Positions 20,018 through 29,929 of a stretch of 64,000 nucleotides of DNA are shown in pieces. Made by a program: the position numbers and the translations under genes. Numbering within the stretch: position 1 is the first letter of the stretch; every line of letters begins with the position of its first letter. The stretch spans positions 62,001 to 126,000 of the forward strand of contig JAJFLC010000012.1 in assembly GCA_021772895.1 (NCBI GenBank), written 5' to 3'. The notes under the pieces were generated by a model. It made no database searches and was not told the DNA's origin. It saw only the letters and a list, made by a program, of their open reading frames with translations. This DNA comes from Mariprofundaceae bacterium (GTDB taxonomy: Bacteria; Pseudomonadota; Zetaproteobacteria; Mariprofundales; Mariprofundaceae).

Positions 20018-20186
20018 TGTTTGGCGCATTTTCATGCTGCCGAATTTAGTCAGCATATACGCAGCCAAAACTTTAAAAACATCATACTTCATTCAGTATC
20101 ATCAGAATTTTACATCATTATCAGCTTTCTGATTTAACCTCTTCCGGTTCGATGTCCGGGCCCAGAAGCACAGCGATCCAACGGGT
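20018..20186. repeat. Intact counterpart of the 12229-12345 relic
   Basis: 20-bp exact block and permease 3' end in the same orientation as the relic. Confidence 0.7.
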
Positions 20187-21164
20187 TTCGTCTTTGGACT
20201 CTAAAGCAATCTTCACAATCATCGTAAGCGGTACAGACAACAACATCCCAACCACACCAAGCACCCAGCCCCAGAAGACCAGAGACACAAAAACGATGAG
20301 TGTAGAGAGGCCAACACCGCGACCCATAAAACGTGGTTCCACGACATTTCCCATCACCAGATTCACAACAATATAACCCGCTCCGACATAAAGAACCGAT
20401 TCAGGACCGAGCTGTACCAATGCCAATAACAATGCTGGAACCGCCGCAATGATCGAACCAATATTGGGTACAAAGTTAAACAGCATCGCAATCAAACCCC
20501 AGAGGATTGGATAATCAACGCCAAGAATCGTCAGCCAGACAGTGACCGCTGCACCTGTTGCCAAGCTCACGCCTGTCTTGATTACGAGATACTTATTCAC
20601 ACTCTCCATGAACTGCTTAACGGCATCAGTGGATGGCGCATGTTCACCAAGCAATGCCCACTTATGTGGAAGTGCGATTGCCTCAAACATAATAAAAATA
20701 ACAGTCAGCACGATGAAAAAAGTATTGGCCAACACATTGCCAACACCGGACAGAAACGCACCTGCCATACCCATGGCAGCAGATAAATTAAACAGATCAT
20801 GAACCGCACCATCTGGAACGGTGATACCATAACCGAGTAACCAGAGAATAAACTGGGCCATCTGCTCTTCCAGACGCGTCTGATAAAATGGTAAGTCCTG
20901 TGAAAAACTCGATACCGAAGCACCTGCAAACACGGTGATTAATGCTCCAACCAACAACAGCCCTGAAATAACAATAAACACTGCTGCGGTTGCTGGCATC
21001 TTTCGCGCCATCAACCACTGCATGGGAGGCAAGCAAATACACGCAACAAATGCAGCCATCAAGAATGGCACCATCAGCGATGCCGCCGCCTGAATCCCAG
21101 CAATCAAAATAACCAGGCATGCGCCCGATATCAAAAACTTTTCACTGCCTGATGTCACAACCAT
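20121..21164 (-). CDS. AI-2E family transporter (TqsA/PerM-like)
   Basis: Polytopic; FNFVPNIGSIIAAVPALLLALVQLG motif. Confidence 0.9.
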   Translation of the reverse strand: MVVTSGSEKFLISGACLVILIAGIQAAASLMVPFLMAAFVACICLPPMQWLMARKMPATAAVFIVISGLLLVGALITVFAGASVSSFSQDLPFYQTRLEEQMAQFILWLLGYGITVPDGAVHDLFNLSAAMGMAGAFLSGVGNVLANTFFIVLTVIFIMFEAIALPHKWALLGEHAPSTDAVKQFMESVNKYLVIKTGVSLATGAAVTVWLTILGVDYPILWGLIAMLFNFVPNIGSIIAAVPALLLALVQLGPESVLYVGAGYIVVNLVMGNVVEPRFMGRGVGLSTLIVFVSLVFWGWVLGVVGMLLSVPLTMIVKIALESKDETRWIAVLLGPDIEPEEVKSES

Positions 21165-21373
21165 TATTCAAACGCTTTCATACGAACATCTTCAATCTCG
21201 AAAGCTGTTTCACCCGTTGCAAATGCCAGTTTCAGATAGGGTATACACCCTTCACACTCCACACCTGCACCCGCTTTTTTCTGAGCATCTTCAAAATTAT
21301 CATATCTCAAAAGCTGTTCAAAAGTTTTGTTGATACATGCGCAACGATTCACCAACGCTTCTTCTTCACACAT
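21164..21373 (-). CDS. BFD-like [2Fe-2S] small protein
   Basis: C-x-C (RCACINKTFEQL) and C-x2-C (VECEGCIPYL) pattern. Confidence 0.7.
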   Translation of the reverse strand: MCEEEALVNRCACINKTFEQLLRYDNFEDAQKKAGAGVECEGCIPYLKLAFATGETAFEIEDVRMKAFE

Positions 21374-22223
21374 CAGACTCTCCCTTTTTCACAATCTTAG
21401 CGGATTTCATCATCGGATACTGGCCCACCGAACCATAAAACGGCAAGCGCAACATCCAAAACAAACGATGCGTGGGTTGTTGCTGAAACTGCTCAAGACC
21501 AATAGTCATATCATCATGCCCCTGTTCCGGCTGGGCACGGTAGGTGCCAAACAGGCGATCCCATACCGACAGGTTAAACCCGTAATTACTGTTGGTCTCA
21601 TGCCTAAGAACAGAGTGATGCACCCGGTGCATATCGGGCGTAACAAAAAATAACCTCAACAGAGCATCCAGCTTGAGTGGTAGCTGTGCATTGGCGTGGT
21701 TAAACATCGCCATTGCGTTGAGAATCACCTCAAACAGCACCACGGCAATCACAGGCACACCAAGCAGTATGACCGCGCTGATCTTGATGCCGATTGAAAT
21801 CAGAATTTCAATGGGGTGAAAACGCAGACCCGTTGTCACATCAATATCCCGGTCTGCATGATGCACCATATGCAGGCGCCACAGCAGCGGCACAGCATGA
21901 AAAAGAACATGCTGCCCATAAATCAGCAGATCAAGTAAAATGACACCGAACACCACCGCTGCCATACCCGTCAGACCCAACATGGGAAACAAGCCAACAT
22001 GCTGCGTTTCAGCCCATAATGCCGCGCCGACAGCACCGGCAGGCAGCACAAGACGTAACACCACCCATGCCACCGCAGAGTCCAGCACCACAATGCACAG
22101 GTTGGCAGGCCAGCGCTTACGCCCCTGCACAAGCAAGCGCTTGGGAGCCAGCCACTCCCACAGAGCCATCACAGCCAGCATGCCTGCAAATACACTCAGA
22201 CGAATCCAGGTTTCATCACTCAT
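21366..22223 (-). CDS. Sterol desaturase / fatty acid hydroxylase family protein
   Basis: His-box motifs HVLFH, HMVHHAD, HRVHHS. Confidence 0.9.
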   Translation of the reverse strand: MSDETWIRLSVFAGMLAVMALWEWLAPKRLLVQGRKRWPANLCIVVLDSAVAWVVLRLVLPAGAVGAALWAETQHVGLFPMLGLTGMAAVVFGVILLDLLIYGQHVLFHAVPLLWRLHMVHHADRDIDVTTGLRFHPIEILISIGIKISAVILLGVPVIAVVLFEVILNAMAMFNHANAQLPLKLDALLRLFFVTPDMHRVHHSVLRHETNSNYGFNLSVWDRLFGTYRAQPEQGHDDMTIGLEQFQQQPTHRLFWMLRLPFYGSVGQYPMMKSAKIVKKGESDV

Positions 22224-22780
22224 AGCTTAATCTTAAACGAAACATTCCGTATCCGGGATAAGCTGCGATAAAATTTTGCCCAGTCCCACTGCTTCCCCGG
22301 GTCCCATTTTCTCCCCGGTGCGATATCCTGATGCCCTACAATTCGCTGCGTTGTTATGCCGTGATATTCCGCCATTAATGTCCGGCACAAGCGTGCCGTT
22401 TCCCGGTACTGCGCCTGTGTAAAAGGGTTCGATTCATCGCCTATCATTTCAATACCAACTGAATAATCATTGCAATTTTCCCGTGCTTCACCTTCAACAT
22501 CTGGCCAGCTTGATTGACCGGCATGCCATGCGCGACGGGATGTTGGTACAAACTGGGTCACCTTACCTTTGCGATCGACCACAAAATGCGCAGAAACGCG
22601 TGTGTCTGACAGGTCAGCAAAATCTGGATTCGACATTACATCCAGATTTCCCATAAAAAATGCCTCGATATACTCCGATTCAAACCGGCCGACCGGCAAA
22701 CTGATTGCATGCAAAACAATCAGATCAATGATCGAACCGGCAGGTCGCGCATTATGATGTGAGGACAACAAAAATCGCAT
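22220..22780 (-). CDS. ampD: 1,6-anhydro-N-acetylmuramyl-L-alanine amidase AmpD
   Basis: VSAHFVVDRKG, SVGIEMIGD, GHQDIAPGRKWDPG motifs; start at MRFLLSSHHN. Confidence 0.92.
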   Translation of the reverse strand: MRFLLSSHHNARPAGSIIDLIVLHAISLPVGRFESEYIEAFFMGNLDVMSNPDFADLSDTRVSAHFVVDRKGKVTQFVPTSRRAWHAGQSSWPDVEGEARENCNDYSVGIEMIGDESNPFTQAQYRETARLCRTLMAEYHGITTQRIVGHQDIAPGRKWDPGKQWDWAKFYRSLSRIRNVSFKIKL

Positions 22781-22834
22781 CCCGTGATCATGCTTCAAAC
22801 AGACAACACAAAGCAAGTAATCTATGATCATCCC

Positions 22835-23425
22835 ATGATCTCTCTGCCCATCTGGATTTCTGGACTGCTATTTGCTCTGATTCATTCAGTATTTGCCACT
22901 GAAGTATGTAAAAAATGGTTTTATCGGCGAGGCATGACAACCCGGCGCTATCGCCTTCTCTACTCAATCTTTGCATTGCTACTGACCGTAATATGGCTTT
23001 TTTACATCTATCAACTGCCGGACAAGCCACTGTATCACATCCATGGCTGGCTAAACTGGCTACTGATCTTCATTCAGCTTTGTGGTTTATGGATTGTGAT
23101 TCTTAGCCTGAAATCATTTGATAGCAAAATATTTTTAGGCATCAGCCATCCACCCGAACAAGGAGAAGGTTTCCACGAACACGGTATTTATCGCCATATG
23201 CGTCATCCGATGTATTCCGGTGTGATGCTTGCACTGCTGGCCAGTCCTATACAAAGCCTGAACAGCTTGAATTTAAGCCTCGCCATTTGTTTCTATTTTG
23301 TGATGGGTTCTTACTTTGAAGAGAGGCGTATGTTGCAAATACATCCTGCATATGGTGATTACAGAAAACGCATTCCTGCCTTTATACCATGGCGCACTTT
23401 ATTCCGAGGCCATAGCAGTTCATGA
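22835..23425 (+). CDS. Isoprenylcysteine carboxyl methyltransferase-like membrane protein
   Basis: GIYRHMRHPMYSG motif with TM segments; start at MISLPIW. Confidence 0.75.
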   Translation: MISLPIWISGLLFALIHSVFATEVCKKWFYRRGMTTRRYRLLYSIFALLLTVIWLFYIYQLPDKPLYHIHGWLNWLLIFIQLCGLWIVILSLKSFDSKIFLGISHPPEQGEGFHEHGIYRHMRHPMYSGVMLALLASPIQSLNSLNLSLAICFYFVMGSYFEERRMLQIHPAYGDYRKRIPAFIPWRTLFRGHSSS

Positions 23426-23432
23426 TATCGCC

Positions 23433-24383
23433 ATGACTAAAACAACCGATACGCCACACGTTTTACCACCTGAAGAAGCAGGCCACTTAATGCGCCTGGC
23501 AACCTATGCATCCGTATCAGTTGCCGTTTCACTGATTGTTGCCAAGCTTATTGCCTGGTTCTGGACGGATTCAGTCAGCCTTCTGGCAACGTTGATTGAC
23601 TCCACACTTGATGCTGCCGCTGCTATTATCAATATGATTGCTGTCCGGCATGCACTTGCGCCTGCAGATAAAGAACACCGCTTTGGTCATGGCAAGGCTG
23701 AAGCACTGGCAGGCCTTGCCCAAGCGATGTTCATCGCTGGCTCAGCAGGGTTCTTAGTGCTGGAAGCCTTTGCTCGCTTTTTCCGTCCACAGCAGCCTCA
23801 AAACATTGAGGTCGGCATTGGCATAATGATCTTTTCCATTGTTGCTACCCTTGGTCTGCTGACTATTCAAAAACACGTGATCAACAAAACCAATTCCACA
23901 GCGATCAAAGCCGACTCGCTGCACTACAAAACTGATCTTTACGTGAATGCCAGCGTCATTTTAGCATTAATTCTGGCAGCTTATGGCTGGGCAGGATTTG
24001 ATGCAGTGTTTGCAATCGGTATCGGCATTTTCATCCTCTACAGTGCATGGGAGATTGTGCAGCATGCCATTCATGACCTGATGGATCATGAGCTCTCAGA
24101 TGAAGAACGTGAACAGATTAAAAATATCATTCTTGCCCATCCCAAAGTGCGTGGCATGCATGATCTGCGAACCCGGCAATCAGGCGTGACTTATTTCATT
24201 CAATTTCATCTCGAACTTGACGACAGCCTTTTATTAAAAGCAGCACATTGTATTGCGGATGAAGTCGAAGCATCACTGCTCACTACCTATCCCAATGCCG
24301 AAATCATTATCCATGAGGATCCAGCCAGTCTGACAGAACCAACACCTGACTTTGATAATGATAACAAAGAGAAAAACATTTGA
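23433..24383 (+). CDS. fieF: Cation diffusion facilitator, FieF-like
   Basis: CDF TM pattern, HRFGHGKAEALAGL, DSLHYKTDL; start at MTKTTDTPH. Confidence 0.88.
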   Translation: MTKTTDTPHVLPPEEAGHLMRLATYASVSVAVSLIVAKLIAWFWTDSVSLLATLIDSTLDAAAAIINMIAVRHALAPADKEHRFGHGKAEALAGLAQAMFIAGSAGFLVLEAFARFFRPQQPQNIEVGIGIMIFSIVATLGLLTIQKHVINKTNSTAIKADSLHYKTDLYVNASVILALILAAYGWAGFDAVFAIGIGIFILYSAWEIVQHAIHDLMDHELSDEEREQIKNIILAHPKVRGMHDLRTRQSGVTYFIQFHLELDDSLLLKAAHCIADEVEASLLTTYPNAEIIIHEDPASLTEPTPDFDNDNKEKNI

Positions 24384-25300
24384 ATCGGCGATCTCTTTTG
24401 TGGATATGGAAATTATCTTTACTGGCATGCCTCGTATGTCCACAGCCGTTGATTGCCGAAACAGCGATGCTGGAAGTTTATCACCTGCCATTGAATGAAG
24501 CCGAAGCAGCTGTAAAAACCCAACTTTCAAAAAACGGCAGTGTCACTATACTTTCCTCCCGCCGAACGCTCATTATCAATGATGAAAGCAGAAATATTCA
24601 GGAAGCACGCAAACTCCTAAAACAACTGGATGTAGCCGCTCCACAATATTCTGTGTATCTGAAGATGCTCCATTTTCAAAACTCACAACTTAAAGCCACA
24701 CATACAGAAGCGGTGCTTCCGGGTGGCTGGATTCGGTTGAATCTTGAAGATAAAAACCTGCGCAGTTCAAACAAACAATCATTTAACCTGCACCTGTCAG
24801 CCAATCACAACGGCAGTATTGAAGTGGGCACACTCCAACCCTATCGAAAACATATCCGCCAATGGCTTGCCAATTATGGCTTGATCTCAAGCAACAGCGT
24901 GGATCTTGTATCCGTAACTTCCGGGTTTATCGCTCGTGTTCGCCCTGCTGATTCAGGGCATGTCCATATCCGTATCACGCCATGGATGCGCAACCAAAGA
25001 GGCCGCACTAACATCGAAGGAAAAACAGAAATCCTGATAGATTTAGGCACAACCACTGCCCCCCTCAAAGCACCATCCCGCAACGCACCGATTCGCTTAA
25101 ATGCAAATCCATCTTCAAATCAAAACAAACCTATTGAGATTGCTGGTGCTGTTACAGAATTGACCATTCCCTTAGGCAAAACAATTGCCATCATGGCCAA
25201 TGACAAAGAATCTGAAATGTTTGGCGAAGCTCTGCTCTCAAGCAGTTCTAATATCGGGTCAAACAGGTTTGCAATCAAATTACGTATTGAACAACACTAA
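24380..25300 (+). CDS. Exported protein with secretin-N-like domain
   Basis: Signal peptide; EARKLLKQLDVAAPQYSV secretin-like motif; 4-nt overlap with fieF. Confidence 0.6.
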   Translation: MNRRSLLWIWKLSLLACLVCPQPLIAETAMLEVYHLPLNEAEAAVKTQLSKNGSVTILSSRRTLIINDESRNIQEARKLLKQLDVAAPQYSVYLKMLHFQNSQLKATHTEAVLPGGWIRLNLEDKNLRSSNKQSFNLHLSANHNGSIEVGTLQPYRKHIRQWLANYGLISSNSVDLVSVTSGFIARVRPADSGHVHIRITPWMRNQRGRTNIEGKTEILIDLGTTTAPLKAPSRNAPIRLNANPSSNQNKPIEIAGAVTELTIPLGKTIAIMANDKESEMFGEALLSSSSNIGSNRFAIKLRIEQH

Positions 25301-25423
25301 CAGCTAAGCCTCTTAATCAAGATTTCCAGACCTCATGGTTTGGTCTAGTGTATTCCCTGAAAAAAGAAGACAAAGAAACAGTTATAAACCAAACTGCTTA
25401 GGGACTTTCGAAAAGGGGAAAGG

Positions 25424-27619
25424 ATGATGGCATTTCATAACGTTGAAGCGGAAGCAACTTTGTCACCGGATAAACAGGAATTTCTACAGATTCGAATGGA
25501 ACAGGTTCGTCTTCTTTCTGAGCCTACGATCAGTGTTGCCATTGGTTATACATTAGCAGCAACCATCCTTGCTTTTATACAATGGACAGTCATAGATCAT
25601 GTAACCATTCTCATATGGATAACTTGTATGAGTCTGGTGATTGTTTATCGCATACTGGCTTACGTTCTTTTTCTACGGAAACGTTCCAAGGCAGATAATG
25701 CAAAATTTTGGGAGCAACTGTTTTTAACCGGGGCAATTGCCAGTGGAGCCATTTGGGGTTCTGCAGGAATTTGGCTGTTTTCTCCAGGCTATTTTGAATC
25801 TCAAGTTGCCACACTTATCATTCTTATCGGCATCGCCTCTGGTGCAGTTACAACACTTTCATCTTTACGAAAACCTATTTTTCTTTTTCTGCCATTGATA
25901 ATTATACCTATTACAATAAATTTTTTCCTTGAGTCTAACGATATAGCTACAATGTTTGCCGTCACAATGCTTATATACATTGCTTTCTTGGCAAGTAGCG
26001 CTGTGAGGAACTACAATAATCATTTGCAAAACATCACTTTGCGAATCAAAAGTATCAATCGGGAAAAACACATCCGAGCTGCTGAAAAACAATTACGCAT
26101 CAACGAATCAAGACTGGCGCAAACACAGCGTATTGCTCACCTGGGGGGCTGGGAATGGGAATTTGAAAATAATCATCTGTACTGGTCTGATGAAATTTAC
26201 CGAATCTTCGGCCTAAAACCTGGAGAGATAGAACCCAGTTATGAAAAATATATTGAATATATTCATCCCGAAGATTGTAGCCTCGTTCAGGAAACCATCG
26301 AAAAAACAGTGAACGAACATACGTCGTTCCAAATTGATCACCGTATTGTTCTCGCTGATGGAAGCAATCGCTTTGTGCATGAAGAGGGAAAAGTACAATT
26401 CAATGATGAAGGCGCCCCTATTCGTATGTCCGGAACCATTCAGGATATCACCGAACATGCAAAGCTGGAGCAGCAGCTTCTTCAAGCACAAAAGATGGAA
26501 GCTGTTGGTACGCTGGTGGGTGGTATTGCCCACGATTTTAATAACACCCTGTCGGCGATTCAAGGCAACCTTTATCTGGCAAAACATAAAATCGATGAAA
26601 AAGTGGTGTTAGCTAGCAAATTGCGCAACATCGAAGCTCTAAGCTTCCGTGCAGCCGAAATGGTTCAACAACTGCTTACCTTTGCACGCAAAGATATCGT
26701 CAGTATGTACTCCTTTTCACTCACCTCTTTTATGAAAAAGGAATTCAAACTCTCAAAAAGCATTATTCCTGAAAACATCGAATATATCTCAAACCTATGC
26801 CATGAAGAGCTCATTATTCAGGGCAATGCCACACAGCTGCAACAGGTATTGCTCAATTTATTAAATAATGCGCATCACGCTGTTCAAGAGGTCAAACAGC
26901 CAAAAATCACTTGCACCCTTGAATATTTCAATGCCAACACTTCCTTCCAGAAAAAACACCCGGATATTCAGGAAGAGCATTTTGCCCACCTGATCGTTGA
27001 GGATAATGGTCATGGTATCCCTGAGAAGACACTGACACATATTTTTGAACCCTTTTTCACAACAAAAAAGGTCGGAGAAGGAACGGGACTTGGTCTCGCC
27101 ATGGTATATGGCTCTGTACAGACTCATGGCGGCATTATTGAAGTGAATAGTAAGGAAAATGAAGGTTCCAGTTTCCATATCTACCTGCCTCTAAGTCAGA
27201 ATAATGATCCACTTTCAAATGAGCCCGAAGCGATCACCACAGCCTCAGGAGAAGGTGAAACGATTCTTCTGGTAGATGATGAGACAGACATGCGTGAGGC
27301 AACGGGCGAAGTCCTGAGTAGTCTAGGGTATAAAGTTTTGTCGGCAGAGGATGGTGAAAAGGCAGTCGAACTCTTCAAAGCGAATGTCCATGAGATCAAC
27401 CTGGTCATCTCCGACCTTGTCATGCCAAAAATGGGTGGAATTGTTGCAGTGGAACAAATGCGATTGTTAAATGGCGAATTGCCTGTGATTTTTGCAACAG
27501 GCTATGACAAAGAACGTTCACTCACTTCCAGTAAGGATATAGAGAAAAGCATCACCATCTCCAAGCCATTCTCTTTTGAAAAACTGAGTCAACTACTGCG
27601 CAAACAGCTAAACGCCTAA
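25424..27619 (+). CDS. Hybrid sensor histidine kinase (TM sensor, PAS, HisKA, HATPase, REC)
   Basis: GGIAHDFNNTLSAIQGN H-box; GEGTGLGLAMVYG; C-terminal REC LVDDETDMREATG. Confidence 0.92.
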   Translation: MMAFHNVEAEATLSPDKQEFLQIRMEQVRLLSEPTISVAIGYTLAATILAFIQWTVIDHVTILIWITCMSLVIVYRILAYVLFLRKRSKADNAKFWEQLFLTGAIASGAIWGSAGIWLFSPGYFESQVATLIILIGIASGAVTTLSSLRKPIFLFLPLIIIPITINFFLESNDIATMFAVTMLIYIAFLASSAVRNYNNHLQNITLRIKSINREKHIRAAEKQLRINESRLAQTQRIAHLGGWEWEFENNHLYWSDEIYRIFGLKPGEIEPSYEKYIEYIHPEDCSLVQETIEKTVNEHTSFQIDHRIVLADGSNRFVHEEGKVQFNDEGAPIRMSGTIQDITEHAKLEQQLLQAQKMEAVGTLVGGIAHDFNNTLSAIQGNLYLAKHKIDEKVVLASKLRNIEALSFRAAEMVQQLLTFARKDIVSMYSFSLTSFMKKEFKLSKSIIPENIEYISNLCHEELIIQGNATQLQQVLLNLLNNAHHAVQEVKQPKITCTLEYFNANTSFQKKHPDIQEEHFAHLIVEDNGHGIPEKTLTHIFEPFFTTKKVGEGTGLGLAMVYGSVQTHGGIIEVNSKENEGSSFHIYLPLSQNNDPLSNEPEAITTASGEGETILLVDDETDMREATGEVLSSLGYKVLSAEDGEKAVELFKANVHEINLVISDLVMPKMGGIVAVEQMRLLNGELPVIFATGYDKERSLTSSKDIEKSITISKPFSFEKLSQLLRKQLNA

Positions 27620-27638
27620 CAGGCAAAGGAGTGCATCT

Positions 27639-28298
27639 ATCTCACATTTAACATTAATTATTGGAAATAAAAATTATTCTTCATGGTCTCTTAGGCCTTG
27701 GGTGTTTATGAAGCAGCAACACATTAAATTCGAAGAAAAAAGAGTGCCACTTTTCACTGAAACAACCCATGAAGAACTGTCGAAGTATCATTCCGATTTT
27801 AAAGTTCCAGTATTGAAAGATGGCGACTTCGTTGTATGGGATTCTCTATCAATTCTTGAATACCTATCTGAAAAATATTTAGATTCTGCTGGCTGGCCTC
27901 GAGAAGTAAAAGCGCGTGCAGTGGCGAGATCAATAAGTGCCGAAATGCACGCCAGCTTTACAAATATGCGAAATGAACTCCCCATGAATTGCCGAAAGAA
28001 ATTTCAGAATATCCGACTCTCTCCTAAAGCTGAACAGGAGGTTGAAAGAATTAAAGAGCTCTGGCAAAGCTGTAGAACTCAATTCGGAAAAGATGGCGAA
28101 TGGCTATTTGGAGAATATTCAATCGCTGATGCCATGTTTGCGCCCATTGCACTGCGTTTTGAGGGTTATGGCATTCCTCTCAGCGGTGTCGAAGAAGCTT
28201 ATGTTCAGAGTGTTTTAAAGCAGCCCTGTATCATTGAATGGATTGAAGCGGGAAAAACAGAAAAAGAAACCATAGAAGCTGATGAACTGATAACCTGA
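27639..28298 (+). CDS. Glutathione S-transferase family protein (noncanonical AUC start proposed)
   Basis: In-frame GST N-terminus SHLTLIIGNKNYSSWSLRPWV upstream of the listed GTG start; GGAG SD 7 nt before ATC. Confidence 0.75.
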   Translation: MSHLTLIIGNKNYSSWSLRPWVFMKQQHIKFEEKRVPLFTETTHEELSKYHSDFKVPVLKDGDFVVWDSLSILEYLSEKYLDSAGWPREVKARAVARSISAEMHASFTNMRNELPMNCRKKFQNIRLSPKAEQEVERIKELWQSCRTQFGKDGEWLFGEYSIADAMFAPIALRFEGYGIPLSGVEEAYVQSVLKQPCIIEWIEAGKTEKETIEADELIT

Positions 28299-28338
28299 CA
28301 GCTAACGGGTGACAGAAAACGTCAACGTTTCATACCTG

Positions 28339-28740
28339 TTAGCGTTTTAAACGATAATATTGCGCTTTTTGTGCCTTCCAAAACTCACGATATTCTTCCT
28401 CAGTCACTTCTTCGTCCTGATTGGAATCCATGGCTTTAAAACGATCCAGTGCACGCTGTTGCACCATCGCAAAGTACTCTTCAAAATCGACGCCTGCCGA
28501 TTCTTCCAGATTGGTATTCAGTGCCATAAAGCGATCCACGATTTTGTCTGTCGCAGTGGCAGGTCCCGTCCGTTCAGGTTTCTCGAAACCCGGTAACAAA
28601 GGTGTTTTGGCTTCTGTGTTCTGCGGCGCTGTCATCGTTTCGAGTGCAGGCGAAGTAAGCTTTTCCGCCATGACTGGCATAGAAATAAAAAGCACCAAAA
28701 CAGCTAGCATTAGCTTGAAGATATACATGGAATCCTCCAA
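28339..28740 (-). CDS. Exported EF-hand-like protein
   Basis: Signal peptide; DSNQDEEVTEEEYREF Ca-binding loop-like sequence. Confidence 0.65.
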   Translation of the reverse strand: MEDSMYIFKLMLAVLVLFISMPVMAEKLTSPALETMTAPQNTEAKTPLLPGFEKPERTGPATATDKIVDRFMALNTNLEESAGVDFEEYFAMVQQRALDRFKAMDSNQDEEVTEEEYREFWKAQKAQYYRLKR

Positions 28741-28807
28741 TGGCTTTTAATCGTCTTCAACAGACGGCAGCATAACCGACCAACTTTACAGTGGCGAGGA
28801 GTGATTC

Positions 28808-29641
28808 ATGCGCGCTTACCTGAACCTGATGCAACACGTACTTAATAATGGCACTCAAAAAGGTGACCGGACGGGTACGGGGACCCAATCGGTTTTTGGT
28901 CACCAGCTACGCTTTGATCTCTCACAAGGTTTTCCATTGGTGACCACCAAAAAAGTCCACTTAAAGTCAATCATCCATGAACTGCTGTGGTTCCTCAAAG
29001 GAGAAACCAAAACAGCATACCTGACCGAAAACGGTGTTTCGATCTGGAATGAATGGGCGACAGAGGATGGTGATCTCGGTCCTGTTTATGGCTATCAGTG
29101 GCGCAACTGGCCTACGCCTGATGGACAACATATTGATCAAATTTCAGGCCTGATTGAACAGATCAAATCGAAGCCTGATTCCCGCCGTCTGATTGTATCT
29201 GCATGGAATGTATCCGATCTACCTGATGAATCGATCTCACCACAGGCCAATGTGGGGCATGGCAAGATGGCGCTGGCACCCTGTCATGCCTTTTTTCAGT
29301 TCTATGTGGCGGATGGAAAACTTTCCTGTCAGCTCTACCAAAGAAGTGCAGACATCTTTCTTGGCGTACCCTTTAATATCGCATCTTATGCACTGTTGAC
29401 TATGATGGTTGCACAGGTCTGCGGCCTGAAACCGGGAGATTTTGTACATACGTTTGGTGATGCTCATCTCTACTCTAATCACATGGAACAAGTCGCAACT
29501 CAGCTTGCACGTGAACCTTTTTCTCTACCTGTTATGAAGATCAATCCAAACGTGAAAAATATTTTTGATTTTACATGTGAAGATTTTGAACTTACCAATT
29601 ATGAATGCCATCCCGGCATTCGAGCACCCATTGCCATTTAA
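28808..29641 (+). CDS. thyA: Thymidylate synthase
   Basis: [12 protein letters not shown] active-site Cys; ThyA sequence throughout. Confidence 0.98.
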   Translation: MRAYLNLMQHVLNNGTQKGDRTGTGTQSVFGHQLRFDLSQGFPLVTTKKVHLKSIIHELLWFLKGETKTAYLTENGVSIWNEWATEDGDLGPVYGYQWRNWPTPDGQHIDQISGLIEQIKSKPDSRRLIVSAWNVSDLPDESISPQANVGHGKMALAPCHAFFQFYVADGKLSCQLYQRSADIFLGVPFNIASYALLTMMVAQVCGLKPGDFVHTFGDAHLYSNHMEQVATQLAREPFSLPVMKINPNVKNIFDFTCEDFELTNYECHPGIRAPIAI

Positions 29642-29768
29642 TCGGTCGGAGATTTCTGTAGAATAGAAACTATCATTGATTCACTAACTTAATACCCAGC
29701 TCTCCGAGCATCATATTTTGTGTTATACTATTTTTGTAAGTCGTTTAATCAAGAGGGTGCAAATAGCA

Positions 29769-29929
29769 TGTTCCACATTAATCATCTTAAGCTTTTTCAT
29801 TTAATCGACTGGAAGTGGCTACAAGGCACAACTCAAACCATAAAAAACAATGCGATCTACCCGTTCATATGTCGGCATGCACGTGAACCATTGCAAACCC
29901 AATATGCATTCGCGAGTCTCGCCTCATGA
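29769..29929 (+). CDS. Small ORF overlapping the folA start
   Basis: MFHINHLKLFHLIDWKW...FASLAS*; ATGA overlap with folA; weak SD. Confidence 0.3.
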
